Assembly: GCA_036850595.1 (NCBI GenBank)
Contig: CM072159.1
Span: 28,936,280 to 29,000,279, forward strand
Length of the DNA stretch: 64,000 nt
Origin: Rhyacichthys aspro
Taxonomy: Eukaryota; Chordata; Actinopteri; Gobiiformes; Rhyacichthyidae
Direction: 5' to 3'
Part shown: one piece after another, positions 24,201 through 34,000 of the stretch
Numbering within the stretch: the first letter of the stretch is position 1
Layout of the letters: every line of letters starts with the position of its first letter
The notes under the pieces: model-generated
Seen by the model: only the letters and a program-made list of their open reading frames with translations
Database searches by the model: none
Told to the model about the DNA's origin: nothing
Translations under genes and position numbers: made by a program

Positions 24201-26029
24201 CGGTTCCCTCACACAGCTGTAACTGATGTCCATGCTACGTGCTTATTTTATATCTCTTCAAACCGTTTTCTATCATCTCGTAGTGATAAAATTATAATTT
24301 TCTCTTGAATTATAAAGGTTTATGCTTTTTCTAAATCTCTTTCTTCCAATATTTTGTTGTCTTCAAGGTTGCTAACACAAACGCCAGTATCCCTTATATA
24401 CATAAAACACCTTACATAAACTTGAATTAGTGAGCTTTTTTCAGTCCGTTTGAGAATTATTACCAATATATTCCAAGGCTCCAGGTTTTAGTTCTTTTGG
24501 CAGTAGGTCATTTATAAACACACATTAGAAACTTACAGTAAAATGTATTTTTGTGTGCATTCCATTGTGTATCAAGCTTTTATTTTGAAGTACCAAAATT
24601 GTACATTAGTTATTTCCAGTGAATACACAAAAGTAACAGTTCAGTTACTCAAAAACAATAGTACTATGACATCTTTACTCCGTGAACCGTCTAAAAGTTG
24701 TGTTTCTCTTTAAACTCAGGCTCACGCTGGAAAGCCATGACGAACCTGGAGAAGCAGCCGTACTACGAGGAGCAGGCCCGTCTCAGCAAACAGCACCTGG
24801 AAAAGTACCCCGACTACAAGTACAAGCCCCGGCCCAAACGCACCTGTCTGGTGGACGGCAAGAAGCTGCGCATCGGCGAGTACAAAGCCATTATGAGGTC
24901 CCGCAGACAGGAGATGAGACAGTACTTCAGTGTGGGGTGAGAGCAGAAGACTTGAGGTCTCAGTGTCAGGGTTGGTCAGGACGAAGGGTAGATTTATTAC
25001 TAAACTAATATTTGGGAGGCCTTTAGAAGGATAAGTCCAGCAGATTTTAATTCTTCCCATTTAGCAGCAGTTTGACACAGTCTGAGGAGAAGTGGACCAC
25101 AGCTTAAAAATACCTTTGTGTCATTTTATCCTTTTTGATAAGCTACGTATTTTTGGTCAGCTTTTATTTTAGCCAGTCCCAGTTACACCTGCACTATCAA
25201 AATAATTATGATCTGTAATTAGCATGTTTTTTATGACTCATCTGCGGTGGACTTTAGCAAGGGTTAAGTGCTCACTAAATTCTTTTTTTAATATATTGTA
25301 TCAGTGTAGGTTTATTATATTTTCAGATCAAGGATGAGAGAAATAAACCTGTGGGCGTAGGACATTTTCATTGCTTCAAAACTGTATGCATTATTTGTTC
25401 ATTTAATTAATTGTTGTAATCAAGGTTATTTTTTTACTTGAAGCTAAAAAACTTTGATTTTCATTTAGACATTTTAGTTTGTTTTTCTTTTTTATTTACT
25501 ATCTAAACTTTGTAAGCAAAAAGCTATCTTTTAATTTAACTTAGTGATGTTCAGATATTGATTCGATTATTCATCTGTATTTGGAATCGTACTCATTTTA
25601 TTCCATTTGATACTACCAAATGACTACTTTTACTTATTATGTTTCCATAGCCTTTTTTCTTTAAGATATAGATTTCTAGATAAAAAATGCTAACCGGACA
25701 CCCCTAAATAAAACGTCTGTGTGTGCTACAGGCAGCAGAGTCAGTTGCCCCTCTCCTCCGCGGGCGTGGTCTACCCAGGAGCCCTCTCCATGGCCGGGAT
25801 GCCCTCTCCCCAGATGCCCTCCGAGCACTCGAGCATGTCCAGCAGCCCCGAGCCCAACGCCAACCACCACCAGTCGTCCCAGCTGTCCGGACTGAAGGGG
25901 GAGGAGCCTCGAATCAAGGAGGAGGAGCTGCGGCTGGACGACAGCAACGGCGACGCGTACGACGACTTCGACTACGAGGACGAGGAGGCCGATTACGCGA
26001 GTGACAACGAGAACCATATCACCCAATAG
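9101..26029 (+). CDS. sox5: sox5, 3' portion (7 coding exons, last 443 residues)
   Basis: SoxD-group HMG-box transcription factor acting in the nucleus. Family knowledge: it dimerises through N-terminal coiled coils, binds AACAAT-type sites, has no classical activation domain and works with SoxE factors in cartilage, neural crest and oligodendrocytes. Seen here: exons 9101-9265, 13507-13705, 18950-19125, 22817-22919, 23003-23176, 24720-24936 and 25732-26029 sum to 1332 nt (443 codons plus TAG) with consistent phases 0/1/0/1/1/2. Fragment residues 1-12 start QLYAAQLAAMQV, PLNLS lies near residue 61, YLNDHEAVTKA near 132, the HMG box at about 237-305 (HIKRPMNAFMVWAKDERRK), and an acidic tail ends ENHITQ. 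The choices QYF after the box, YLNDH and GVVYPGA favour Sox5 over Sox6 and Sox13. The N-terminal coiled coils are encoded upstream of the window. The C-terminal tail diverges from mammalian SOX5. Confidence 0.96.
11640..12200. promoter_or_regulatory. possible enhancer-like island (intron a-b)
   Basis: About 560 bp of mostly non-repetitive sequence with TAATAAATATTCAAG, CTAATGAAGG, TTAATT at 12089-12094, TTTAATTGA at 12102-12110 and CTTAATGAG near 12170. A short CA/CG repeat interrupts it at 12020-12085. Its composition resembles conserved vertebrate intronic enhancers; conservation was not tested. Confidence 0.3.
12390..12660. promoter_or_regulatory. possible enhancer-like island (intron a-b)
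   Basis: Contains TTTTAATTGCAG and TTTTAATTACAC close together (12424-12449), GATTGGATTAGG, GACAATTAAAATGATAACC and a CAGCTGATG E-box-like site. The dense homeodomain/GATA motif mix without repeats suggests a regulatory element; inference only. Confidence 0.32.
13507..13705 (+). CDS. sox5: sox5 coding exon b (PLNLS / alanine run)
   Basis: 199 nt, entering in phase 0 after ttgcag and ending with a single G before gtaggt. It encodes DSEGAQPLNLSAKPKASESK, then SPTSPPTSPQ, a run of seven alanines, and a serine-rich stretch ending ARVSSI. PLNLS matches the PxDLS-like CtBP-binding motif; family knowledge: Sox6 recruits CtBP2 through the equivalent site. QPLNLSAKPK and ARVS.I are Sox5 landmarks. 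The alanine run is not something I recall in mammalian SOX5 at this place. Confidence 0.96.
14460..15130. promoter_or_regulatory. possible enhancer-like island with POU octamer
   Basis: Carries a perfect octamer ATGCAAAT at 15078-15085, CATTGTTCGG near 14502, CATTAATGACACAATGACAG near 14710, and GGATTTAATATCAGATTAG near 14832. Its even composition and the SOX-like plus POU sites would suit a neural enhancer. Unaligned inference. Confidence 0.33.
17200..17420. promoter_or_regulatory. possible enhancer-like island with OTX-like and SOX sites
   Basis: Has GTAATCTGG, GCGGATTAGCG (TAATC-type cores on both strands), CATTACCAATC and CTTTGTT at 17322-17328. GC-richer than the intron around it and free of repeats. 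Confidence 0.3.
18950..19125 (+). CDS. sox5: sox5 coding exon c (YLNDHEAVTKA helix)
   Basis: 176 nt; it completes the split codon left by exon b and ends in phase 0 before gtacga. It encodes ADLLSSLTSGAYLNDHEAVT, then KAFAEARQMKEQLKREQQVL and a segment ending NNGRSDK. The charged stretch is a predicted short helix. The acceptor is tandem: AG at 18948-18949 and AG at 18951-18952, and a third in-frame AG at 18978-18979 could give a form starting AYLNDH, like the shorter mammalian form. DLLSSL resembles DILSSL at the same place in Sox6. The first acceptor is used here; the start could move by 3 or 30 nt. Confidence 0.94.
20150..20290. promoter_or_regulatory. possible SOX-responsive island
   Basis: Includes the perfect palindrome CATTGTACAATG at 20213-20224, two inverted ATTGT/ACAAT SOX cores, within GC-balanced repeat-free sequence. 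SoxD proteins bind as dimers, so a paired site in their own intron suggests possible autoregulation. Confidence 0.3.
20321..20358. repeat. interrupted (GT)n microsatellite
   Basis: GT run 20321-20338, a short interruption TTACGA, then GT again to 20358. A (CA)n run follows at 20452-20472, so the two could pair as inverted simple repeats. Confidence 0.95.
20452..20472. repeat. (CA)n microsatellite
   Basis: About 10 uninterrupted CA units in the sox5 intron. Confidence 0.95.
20580..20720. promoter_or_regulatory. possible homeodomain-site island
   Basis: Contains AAATCAATTAATGAGCATG, CTCATTAGG and TTTTTAATTACAG within about 80 bp, followed by a TATAAAAG-like string. No repeats. Enhancer role is inferred. 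Confidence 0.27.
22180..22300. promoter_or_regulatory. possible enhancer-like island before exon d
   Basis: Contains GCATTAAGCATGTAAATGC, CAGTAAATCAGC and TTTTATTGGTTGTAATAAA, a CDX/HOX-like TTTAT(T/G) cluster. Repeat-free. Confidence 0.25.
22817..22919 (+). CDS. sox5: sox5 coding exon d (pre-HMG segment)
   Basis: 103 nt after acceptor gtttag, ending with the first base of a Gly codon before donor gtcagc. It encodes DKAALESLSQQLKQQAEDKF followed by SHAMLDFTMSGDSD. This matches the Sox5 segment with TLESLTQQL and KFSHAMMDF just upstream of the HMG box. The donor is weak, with C rather than a purine at +3. The following intron is only 83 bp. Confidence 0.95.
22920..23002 (+). other. sox5: 83-bp sox5 mini-intron
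   Basis: Donor gtcagc and acceptor gtcgccag. At 83 bp it is near the lower end for vertebrate introns and not a multiple of three. If retained, the frame reads GQHTHFFFKYSPPFSS and stops at TAA, before the HMG box. Confidence 0.9.
23003..23176 (+). CDS. sox5: sox5 coding exon e (HMG box, first half)
   Basis: 174 nt between acceptor cgtcgccag and donor gtaaaa. It encodes GSPSVSESRIYREARGR, then SSTEPHIKRPMNAFMVWAKD and [20 protein letters not shown], ending LG with Gly split to the next exon. RPMNAFMVW is the canonical Sox HMG signature: helix 1 plus the Phe-Met wedge that intercalates in the minor groove. The break at ILG/SRW is, from family knowledge, a SoxD-type intron position inside the HMG box. 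Confidence 0.98.
23177..24719 (+). other. sox5: sox5 intron inside the HMG box (1.5 kb)
   Basis: Starts gtaaaa and ends aactcag, splitting the Gly codon of ILG/SRW. An A/T-rich half (23230-23500, 24240-24700) flanks a GC-richer, motif-bearing block at 23620-23790 that looks like a regulatory island. No repeats recognised. Confidence 0.9.
23620..23790. promoter_or_regulatory. possible enhancer-like island in HMG-box intron
   Basis: TAATGAACGG, then an A/T core with ATTCATTATGCATTAAACAA beside very GC-rich flanks (GCGCGCGGCCGCC). Sharp composition change and dense POU/homeodomain-like sites; function inferred. Confidence 0.28.
24720..24936 (+). CDS. sox5: sox5 coding exon f (HMG box, second half)
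   Basis: 217 nt after acceptor aactcag, ending in phase 2 before gtgaga. It encodes GSRWKAMTNLEKQPYYEEQA, then RLSKQHLEKYPDYKYKPRPK and RTCLVDGKKLRIGEYKAIMR, ending QEMRQYFSVG. It completes helices 2-3 and the basic C-terminal tail (YKYKPRPKR), which also serves as a nuclear localisation signal in Sox proteins. MTNLEKQPYYEEQARLSKQHLEKYPDYK fits Sox5 rather than Sox6 (SMSNQEK, KIHLEKYPNYK). Confidence 0.98.
24937..25731 (+). other. sox5: sox5 last intron (0.8 kb)
   Basis: Starts gtgaga and ends tgctacag. A/T-rich throughout, with no motif cluster, repeat or exon that I can support. Confidence 0.9.
25732..26029 (+). CDS. sox5: sox5 terminal coding exon g (acidic C-terminus)
   Basis: 298 nt after acceptor tgctacag, closing the split Gly codon and ending at TAG 26027-26029. 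It encodes QQSQLPLSSAGVVYPGALSM, AGMPSPQMPSEHSSMSSSPEP, a His/Gln/Ser linker, then KGEEPRIKEEELRLDD and an Asp/Glu/Tyr-rich tail ending ASDNENHITQ. RIKEEE contains a psi-K-x-E sumoylation-type site; SoxD proteins are known to be sumoylated. The tail is shorter at the end and more divergent than mammalian SOX5 (which ends SENHIAGQAN from memory). Third codon positions are strongly G/C-rich. Confidence 0.95.
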
Positions 26030-27434
26030 GACGCCGCGCAGCCTCCCAAATATAAGCCAATCACAGCTGGTTTAACCCACACAATCCCACCTATCAGGAA
26101 ACAGACTCTCTTTTTGCCAATCACCAGTCCTGCGTGTCACAAATCCTGCCCCGTCCCCTTCCCCCCGACTAACACGGACTCTTCAGAGAGCGCCCCTCCT
26201 TCTCCTCCGTCCCGCTCGAGTCCTGATACCAGCATCTGATCAATCAACGAAGCACAGGACCTGTCTCTCACACTGACTGTTACAAGGAACTGCGTCTCTG
26301 CTGCGGAGCATTCGAGACACTACTACTGCTACTACGAGCGAACTGCCACAAAGTGAGACTCACGAAAGCATCCCTTTTAGAGCCGTTTGTATAAAAGGAG
26401 AAATGAAAGTTGGACCTGTCAAAGGCTAAAAAGACGACACTTTACGATGGCGGACCTGTTTATTATTATCAAGAGACACTTTTAAAATACAGCTTTTTCG
26501 TTCTTGGTTCTATAATATTCTCACTCAGGTACACGGTGCCAATAAGTGGCTTGTGAATGTGATTTGTTGTTTTGTGCTACGAGTTTGAATAATAATAGGA
26601 AAAAGAGACTTATCTTTTTTCCCTTTTGTTGTAAAGCACCTGAAAGACATCCGACATGTTTATTTTTAACAAAGATAGCTTTTCGTTGACCTCTCAGTGT
26701 GCTGTCAGCAGATGCCCCTTTTTTTCCCCTCGGTGTTTCGCCCACGTCTCCTCTAAGAAATCGACGGGATGGTTCAACCAGGACTGAGCGTATCTCGGAC
26801 TATCCCGCTTTGGTGAGGTTTTTCAGAGGGAGAAAGGGCGGTCTCTCTGGCGTCACGGAGCAGAAAAAGCACCGTGTTGTGAGACAATCCAGCGGTTTCC
26901 GGCGGGAGAGTCGGCTGTACGCAAACAACAAGCCCCAAAACACAACTGCTGTCCGTCCCACAGTGTTTTTTTCCTCTATTTACTGTCATCCTGCTGTCCC
27001 CAGTGGGCGGGGCTAAGGCGAAACAGCCAGCCAGTCAGTGTTTTGTATTTGAATACTGTATTATTTTCTTCAAACTGCCTCTAGTCTAATAATATTATTA
27101 ACAATAATTATAAGGACGGTCAGCGTATCCTAAGTTTAGTAAGTTATGTACAGTATAATTTATTTTTCTCCTCTTCATTGGGTTCGTATGACCATATGAA
27201 GCTACGACAGTCAATGAAACATTATTCTATTTAGCTGGTAGGTATTTAGACAAAACTAAAGTTGTCATTTTATCTTGCTTTGTTTTGCATTTTTGTTCCC
27301 TTCTGTATTTTTGTATTATTAATCCTCGGGACGGCTGGTGGGACTCGACGCAGCCCTCCTCCAAGCTGAGACATATAACCCCCCGATGTCCGAACCCATT
27401 TCGAAGAAGCACTCAGACTCTGTGCAGTCAGAGA

Positions 27435-27454
27435 GAAGAAGAAGAAGAAGAAGA
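27435..27454. repeat. (GAA)n run in sox5 3' UTR
   Basis: Seven GAA-type units within the probable 3' UTR. Confidence 0.9.
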
Positions 27455-28016
27455 ACATGAGTTTTTTTAATTGTTATTATTATAATTTTATTTGTAATGG
27501 TTATCATGTATAATGTGAAGTTTTATTCTCCTTTACTTTTGTATGGAATTCAGTTTTCTCATATTTCGGGAACTGTTTTCTATGAACAAAGAGTCCCATC
27601 TCTGTTTACTTCTCTGAGCGTCTCACACACAGGACACGGTGGAACAAGGCTGGATCCTCAGATACACCATCACAAACATACACTTTAAATGAAGAGATTA
27701 TACTGACATTCAACTCAAATCATATGCTGTCCTTTGTGTTTTGTTTAAAGTTTCACCCCTGACAGTAAAAAGGAGTGGGCCTGTTGTATTTAACACACAT
27801 TTAACCAAATCCTACGCTCTTTTCAAAGAACGCCAGCAAATGTTAATTAAATCTTTCACATGTAAATTTTTAACGATTTATGGATGAATAACGAGGCCAA
27901 TCAGCTCTAATGTTACTCTGCATGTTCCAAGCTTGGATAATACCTGGGTATTGGACTGCCCCCTCTGCCCTGTCGCCATTTCCACCTGTGGCCAATCGAG
28001 GTATTGCAGCAAAAAA

Positions 28017-28027
28017 AATAAAATAAA
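28017..28027 (+). promoter_or_regulatory. candidate poly(A) signals (two overlapping AATAAA)
   Basis: AATAAA at 28017-28022 and again at 28022-28027, followed within about 20 bases by GT/T-rich sequence. They lie about 2 kb after the sox5 stop and would be a plausible cleavage point. A weaker ATTAAA lies about 170 bases earlier. Confidence 0.4.
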
Positions 28028-28030
28028 ATG

Positions 28031-31000
28031 TGGGTCAGATTTATTTATCTTTCCCACAGACCACAGTAGTGTAATGTGGCAATGAGAAACCCTCAGAAAA
28101 CAATAGCACCCATGACTGACCCAGGATCAGTCTAGCTCATGGTTAATATAGCTGCTAGCTTCCAACACATAGGTTTTTGTTGTTGTTTAACAATGATTAC
28201 CATATATTACACATATTACAGCTTACATATTAGATATTAGACGGCCTGCACCAGCTTTTTAGATAATAATAATGATCAACAGCCTCCATTAATGCTTTTT
28301 GCAGCTCTATTTTATTCCACTTATTCAAATGTCTTATTTATAAACTAAATATAGCATTAAAAACTCTCAGAATATAAGCGTCTGAGGCTCTTTTTGCAAC
28401 ACAACAGGTGAGTTTATTTTCCCACTCCCTTTCACTGCCACCGGTTTGAACTCGTCTTGTTGTTTTAGTTTGTAATGACACATCACACAAAAGCAGTGTT
28501 TACTCAGATCCAGCCACTGTCCCACTGTTGTCGCTCTGCGTGTGAAACGAGCAGCTTTTCTAAAAGTCTCTTCTTATCAGGAGCCCTTTGCTTTGTTTGA
28601 GCTCCACGCGACGCTACAGGAGCCATGACTACTCTTCAGGTGTGCTGCCACATTCACAATCATTCATTCTCTGCTCTAGATGTTCGCTTGGTGCCACGTT
28701 TTATTGAGCCTCTGCGTCTTAACTTGCTGTATAGTCACCCCTGTGTCCCGCCGTGGTTCAGCCCGATGCTGGAAAGAGGGAGCAACCAATCAGAGGGGAT
28801 TAGGAGGGCGGGTGGGAGGGGCTTAAAGACGTCAATCATCCCTGCTGGCAAGGTCTTTCCCCATAACGAGACAATGAAATGATGATGAAGATATTATTTA
28901 AGACAATCAAGTCATGAGTGGAGCTCAAAACAAAGTGAGAATTATTACAACGAAAAGTATCTTACCATCTCAACTTGAAAAAAAAAAGTCAAGAAAGATA
29001 ATTATGTAAATATAACATAGATTTATAGATTTATATTTTGTTCATAACACAATGTAATATAAGTTGTATATTTCTTTTTCTCTCCCTCTGTCTCTTTTAT
29101 TGATGTTATCCATTGCCACAGAAAAGCAGGAGTCGCCGTACTCTCACAAAAAAATAAAGAAAAATATCAAAGAAATAAAAAACAGGAAAAAACAAGCCGT
29201 GGGCTGCCACCACCATCTGTTCTGAGTTCACTTTTTCAGTATTACTGCCAGACAAGGCTCTAATAAAGACAGCGATGTGTTCGGTTAAAACTTGTGCTGG
29301 TGACTTCTTTTCCTCCACACACATTCACACTTTACACTCTATACATTACAAATTATACTTTACACATTACACTTTGCACTCAGAGTTATATACAACACTG
29401 TTAGAGTCAAGACAATAACCAAGACAACACTTTCTATCATTTAAAGCAACACTATTTGACTTGTGATGTAACTAATAAACTTAAACAAGCTACAAATTAA
29501 CATGGGGTTATTACATCTCAATAAATATATATATTTAAGAAATGAAGTCAATTTTTGTGTTGTCACAAGATGGTACCACGCTCTCAGTGGACCTCTTAAA
29601 ATTAAAACAAACTATTAGAACCAATACATTTAAGGCTCTTCCTTGATGAGTCCATGTTTTGAGATAAAGTTAAGTTACATACAGTTGTTTTAATTAATTA
29701 TAGCAAAACAAATAACTTCAATTACCAAACAATATTGAATGTTAGCACAGAACATACATAAAAAGTGTGCATTTCCACATATTATAAATGCACCAGAGTA
29801 GAATAAAACAGGTTCTGTGTTAGTGGAACACATTAGTTGTATTAATACTCCTATATACTAATATAAATTGTCTATTACTTAAAAAACCTCAATGCTGCAA
29901 TTGCTTTTTTGGACAAATATAACAAATCATTCAAATTAGAAATGAGCTGAGCTATTGGTTGTATTTAAAATGTAATTATGAGAGGTCACTTGGGAGAGTT
30001 CCTGGGTTTAGATCCTGGACGAGACCTCCCCTTTTTGTAGAAAAAAACAGACAAAACAAGCAAAATAAAGACACCGTTTAAAGCATGTGAAGATTTTATT
30101 TTAGACAATTAGTGAATTCACCAAAACAAAAAACAACAGGACATTCGTATTTCACTCAGCTGTGTAAGGCAAAGTGTTGCAGGTGTGAAGAACCAAATAA
30201 ACGTGTGCTCTGGAGAAGAAGGTGTAAGAGACAGAGACTGAAGAGCTGTGGATCGGACGGGACAGGCACAGCTCTCCTCCATCACACTGACATCAACATA
30301 ATATATAATTAAGTTGACAAAGATCCATCATAATTTAGTTTTAAATCAAAATCCAGGGTCCTTTATGGCAAGGCTAAACAGTTTAACCTTATGTTAACTA
30401 TTACCCATGATTCATAGCTGGTTATTTATTGCAGCAGCATATCTTAAACTATTATAGCTGTAGAGTAGTTTTAATTATGCATCCTTATAATGTGTGTAAA
30501 TTGCTACAGTTAAAGCTAAACAGATGAAACAGTAGTATTTCTCTTGAAGGGTGTTGAAATCTCAGCTCCTTCTCGTTCTTGCTCTGAAACAGAGGAATAC
30601 ACGACGGTAATGGCACTGGCCGTGAGCCGTCGAACAATTCAATCATCTCCATAACAACGTGTTAATTATGCTAAGTCCACCTTGTTGCCCCTCCAATCAG
30701 AGGGCCAGCTGGGAGGCACAGAGCCGGATCATGGCCCGTTAGCAACCTGATAACCTAATTAAGCACAACAAGGGACACAGAAGGAAAGAGGGGGCTGATG
30801 AAAAGTGAGTGTGTGCAAATATGCAAAGTAAAAAAGGAAGATTGTGTTCGCTCAGAGGACGCCAGACGTTGAAAAATCTTTAATTGATGCAGCGTTGGTG
30901 ATGTTGACGATGTTCCTGCCTTCACCAGAAAGGGTTAAAAACACCAAACCCCACTCAGCACGCCCATTAAAACGCTGTCCCCATCTGTGTCCATATGTTC

Positions 31001-34000
31001 CTCAATCAACCCCCAGCTCTCGGCCGCCGCTTCGTGCATAAAAACAGACAAATGCACTCTGAGGAGATAATTTTACGTGGTTTACTAATTACCATAGCTT
31101 CACAAAAAAGCCCTTTTGATGCAATAAAAAAGCATGATGGGGGCAGATCCGCCGCTGCTACAGTAAGTGGAGGACTTAGTTGTTTTCTGGGCGTAGTGAA
31201 TTTTTCAGTGGTGCCCTGAGGTAAAAACCTGAGAAAAGGTTCATGTGTGAATAGTTGAGGAGCAGAGAGGGGATTCCTTTATTGTCAGCAGTAGATAGAG
31301 AGTGCTGCGGGAAGCAAACAGTGGCTAACGTTAAATCACACACAGCCCCCGAGGTGCACTGTAGGAGTTCGCTCGGCTTAAAACACAGCCATCCACTATT
31401 TCCATCACAATAGTAAAGACAATACAATCCCAGCTATTACAGTAGGCCTCCATTTACATTTGAATCACTTCATATTCCCAGACGTATAACTTTTGCGTCA
31501 AACAGAGAATAGCTGCTGTAACTCTGGTGTGAACCTGGTCGCCGGGCCGCTCTGCTCTGGCTCGGTGAAATATGCAGCTCTCGACCGTGGGTGTTTGGAA
31601 ATTGAGTGAAAACGATGTCACATTAATGATTTAAAGTCGGTAATAGGATGTGCTGTGACGCTGAGCCGCCAGCTAAGCTGAGTTTAAGGCTGCGGCGTTA
31701 ATGTATTCATGAGGAGGAGGGATTATAAAGAGACAAGAGCGGCTCGAGCTGAGTGCGGAGCAGCAGCCAGGACCAACAGGCCTGCTGCATGTCGCACACT
31801 GCTCCATCAACACACTCATGATATCGCATTGAAGAGCACTGTGCATTTTAGTTCAACGACTGAGTGGAACTGGTTTGAATTGTATTTATCACCCTTTCTC
31901 GTACTGACGTATTTATATTATTGAGTCATCTTAGCTTTTTAGCATTAACTGCCATAAATTCCCACAATAAAATGTATCTTAATGTCAGATTATTTCATAT
32001 ACTGTAGATTATCTATTATAAATCACACACAGCTCAGTTTAGACTCATTAAATATACTGTAGACTCATATTTAATTGCTAGATTAGTTACTACTGAAATA
32101 TAATTAGTTTTGTCTGTAGCATCATGTTATATTAAAGTCTGTAACGGAAGTGTTTTATATTAGAATGTGAGCATTAAAGCATTAACAATTTCACCATTCT
32201 TCTTTAAATTGGCTCCTAAAGTTTGAATTTACTTTGAATAAATTATATAAAACAATATTTTATATCATTTGCAACTATTAATAATTCGAAATTGTAAATA
32301 ACTGAAGATAATTTTTGAGTTACTGTAACATTTTATTCAAATCAATGATATTTTTCAGTTTCTGGCTTCGAGAATCACTTTGTTTAATGTTTGTTTGGGA
32401 TTATTAAGACCAAGATAATACCTGTACATCACTCAAACCACTGTGGCATTCTTAGTAAACTGGAAATCAGATCAAATGAGTCAAAAGTAAGTGCAGTAAC
32501 CCAAACACCAAAGATGCTACCACTTCCATATTTTTAATTATGCCCAGTAACATTTGCATCCATTTAAACCATGAGTTAATGTCACTGGTTCTTTTTCTCT
32601 TTGGCTCTGGCAGCGCTGCTAATCCTCTGTCACTGATACACACAAACTGCAGCATCATTAAAAACACCAAAGGCGACCGTAAACGTCTCATAAATATCAT
32701 TTTGGCACAGTCCTTCCTCTGCGGTGCCTTCAAGTGTTTCCTCAGTCAGTGCAGATTTTGTACCTAGGAGTGAAGACCACGCTAAAGGAGGCCAGGGGTT
32801 GTCCTGTTAATATTAGTCTGATGCATTAAGAGTCCATAAAATAATCCCATATCGCAAAGTGCCTGCACTCAAACCATAAAAATACAGTCACACCATGGAC
32901 ACATGCAGAAATAAATATATATATGAGCGAGCATATGGTCTATTAAAGTTATTATCTTTGTGGTTTTGGCACAAGGCCATTCGCTTACTACATTTTTCAT
33001 GATTTAAGTGAGAGCAATTTAACATAGGATTAATGCACCACATTTTACAAGAGCATCACATGACGAGAACTGAAATTTAGCTGACGTCAATGATAATTAT
33101 TAACATCGGACTTGTATTTACTGATGTTGATATGAAAAGAGTAAAGACTCATTTTGACAATCCTACAGTTTGTTCATATTGTTACAGCAAAGAAGAGGAT
33201 GAAGCAAAACTGTATGGCAGATGATTATAGTTCATTCAAAAGTGAAAGAAAGAAGTGTTATTCTCTATTTGTCCACACACACAGGACAAATGTAAACAAA
33301 ATCTGTTGTGCAAAGGCTCTATGAGAAAGTAGTCAATGTAAAGTTAATGTAGTGCATCAGCAGCAGAGTGCAGTGAGATTTGTCAGATACAAACAATTGC
33401 AAGATATTCAGTTTATACATAGTAGGAGTCAAATTGTCATTGCACTTTAGTTTTGTTACTGGCAGAAGAAAAATCTGCTATAAAAAAAGGTTAGTTCATG
33501 TTAATGTGTCTTTGTTTTGGTGGTTGTTGTATTGATTCACACATTCATGTTTGTGGGATCAGTTCATCCTCCTGAGCTCAGACCAAAATGAACGGAAAAA
33601 CTGCAGCTCTTTTCTCCGTCTTTAATTGAATACAGTCTGTGGTGCAGTCACTTGTACTGTCTCTGCCAAAGGCCGCTCTGATATTATCCACATGAGACCG
33701 AGACTAGTTCATATGGCTCCATCAGGTTTCACTTTGCAAAGCGAGCGACAGGAGCCAAACCCTGACAAAGCGGCGTCAGAGTGAGCGACGTCCTAATGTG
33801 ACACATGTGGCTGTGTGTGAGGGACAGGCGTGGCACACAGACGAACAGCGAGGCCCGTGGGCTCGTCCCATCAGAGCTGGCTCCACGCCCCTGACACGTC
33901 GCCCGTCTGCACAGACGCCACTCACATCAAACGCTCACCGTCACACGCCGAGCCTGGCCTACTTTCACCTCTCTCTGTTTATTCTGCTCCATCTGTAAAT

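Larger units (their letters stand above)
26030..28030 (+). other. sox5: sox5 3' UTR (probable extent)
   Basis: Sequence directly downstream of the stop codon, with no other gene. It begins C-rich (26030-26250), then becomes A/T-rich with T runs, as is typical of long SoxD 3' UTRs. An ATTAAA lies at 27846-27851, and two overlapping AATAAA hexamers at 28017-28027 are the first canonical poly(A) signals I see after the stop. It contains a (GAA)n run at 27435-27454. The end is inferred; use of an earlier or later site cannot be excluded. Confidence 0.5.

Noticed and set aside
25676..26026. 116-codon minus-strand frame opposite the last sox5 exon
   Set aside because: Antisense shadow of a GC-rich, biased coding exon.
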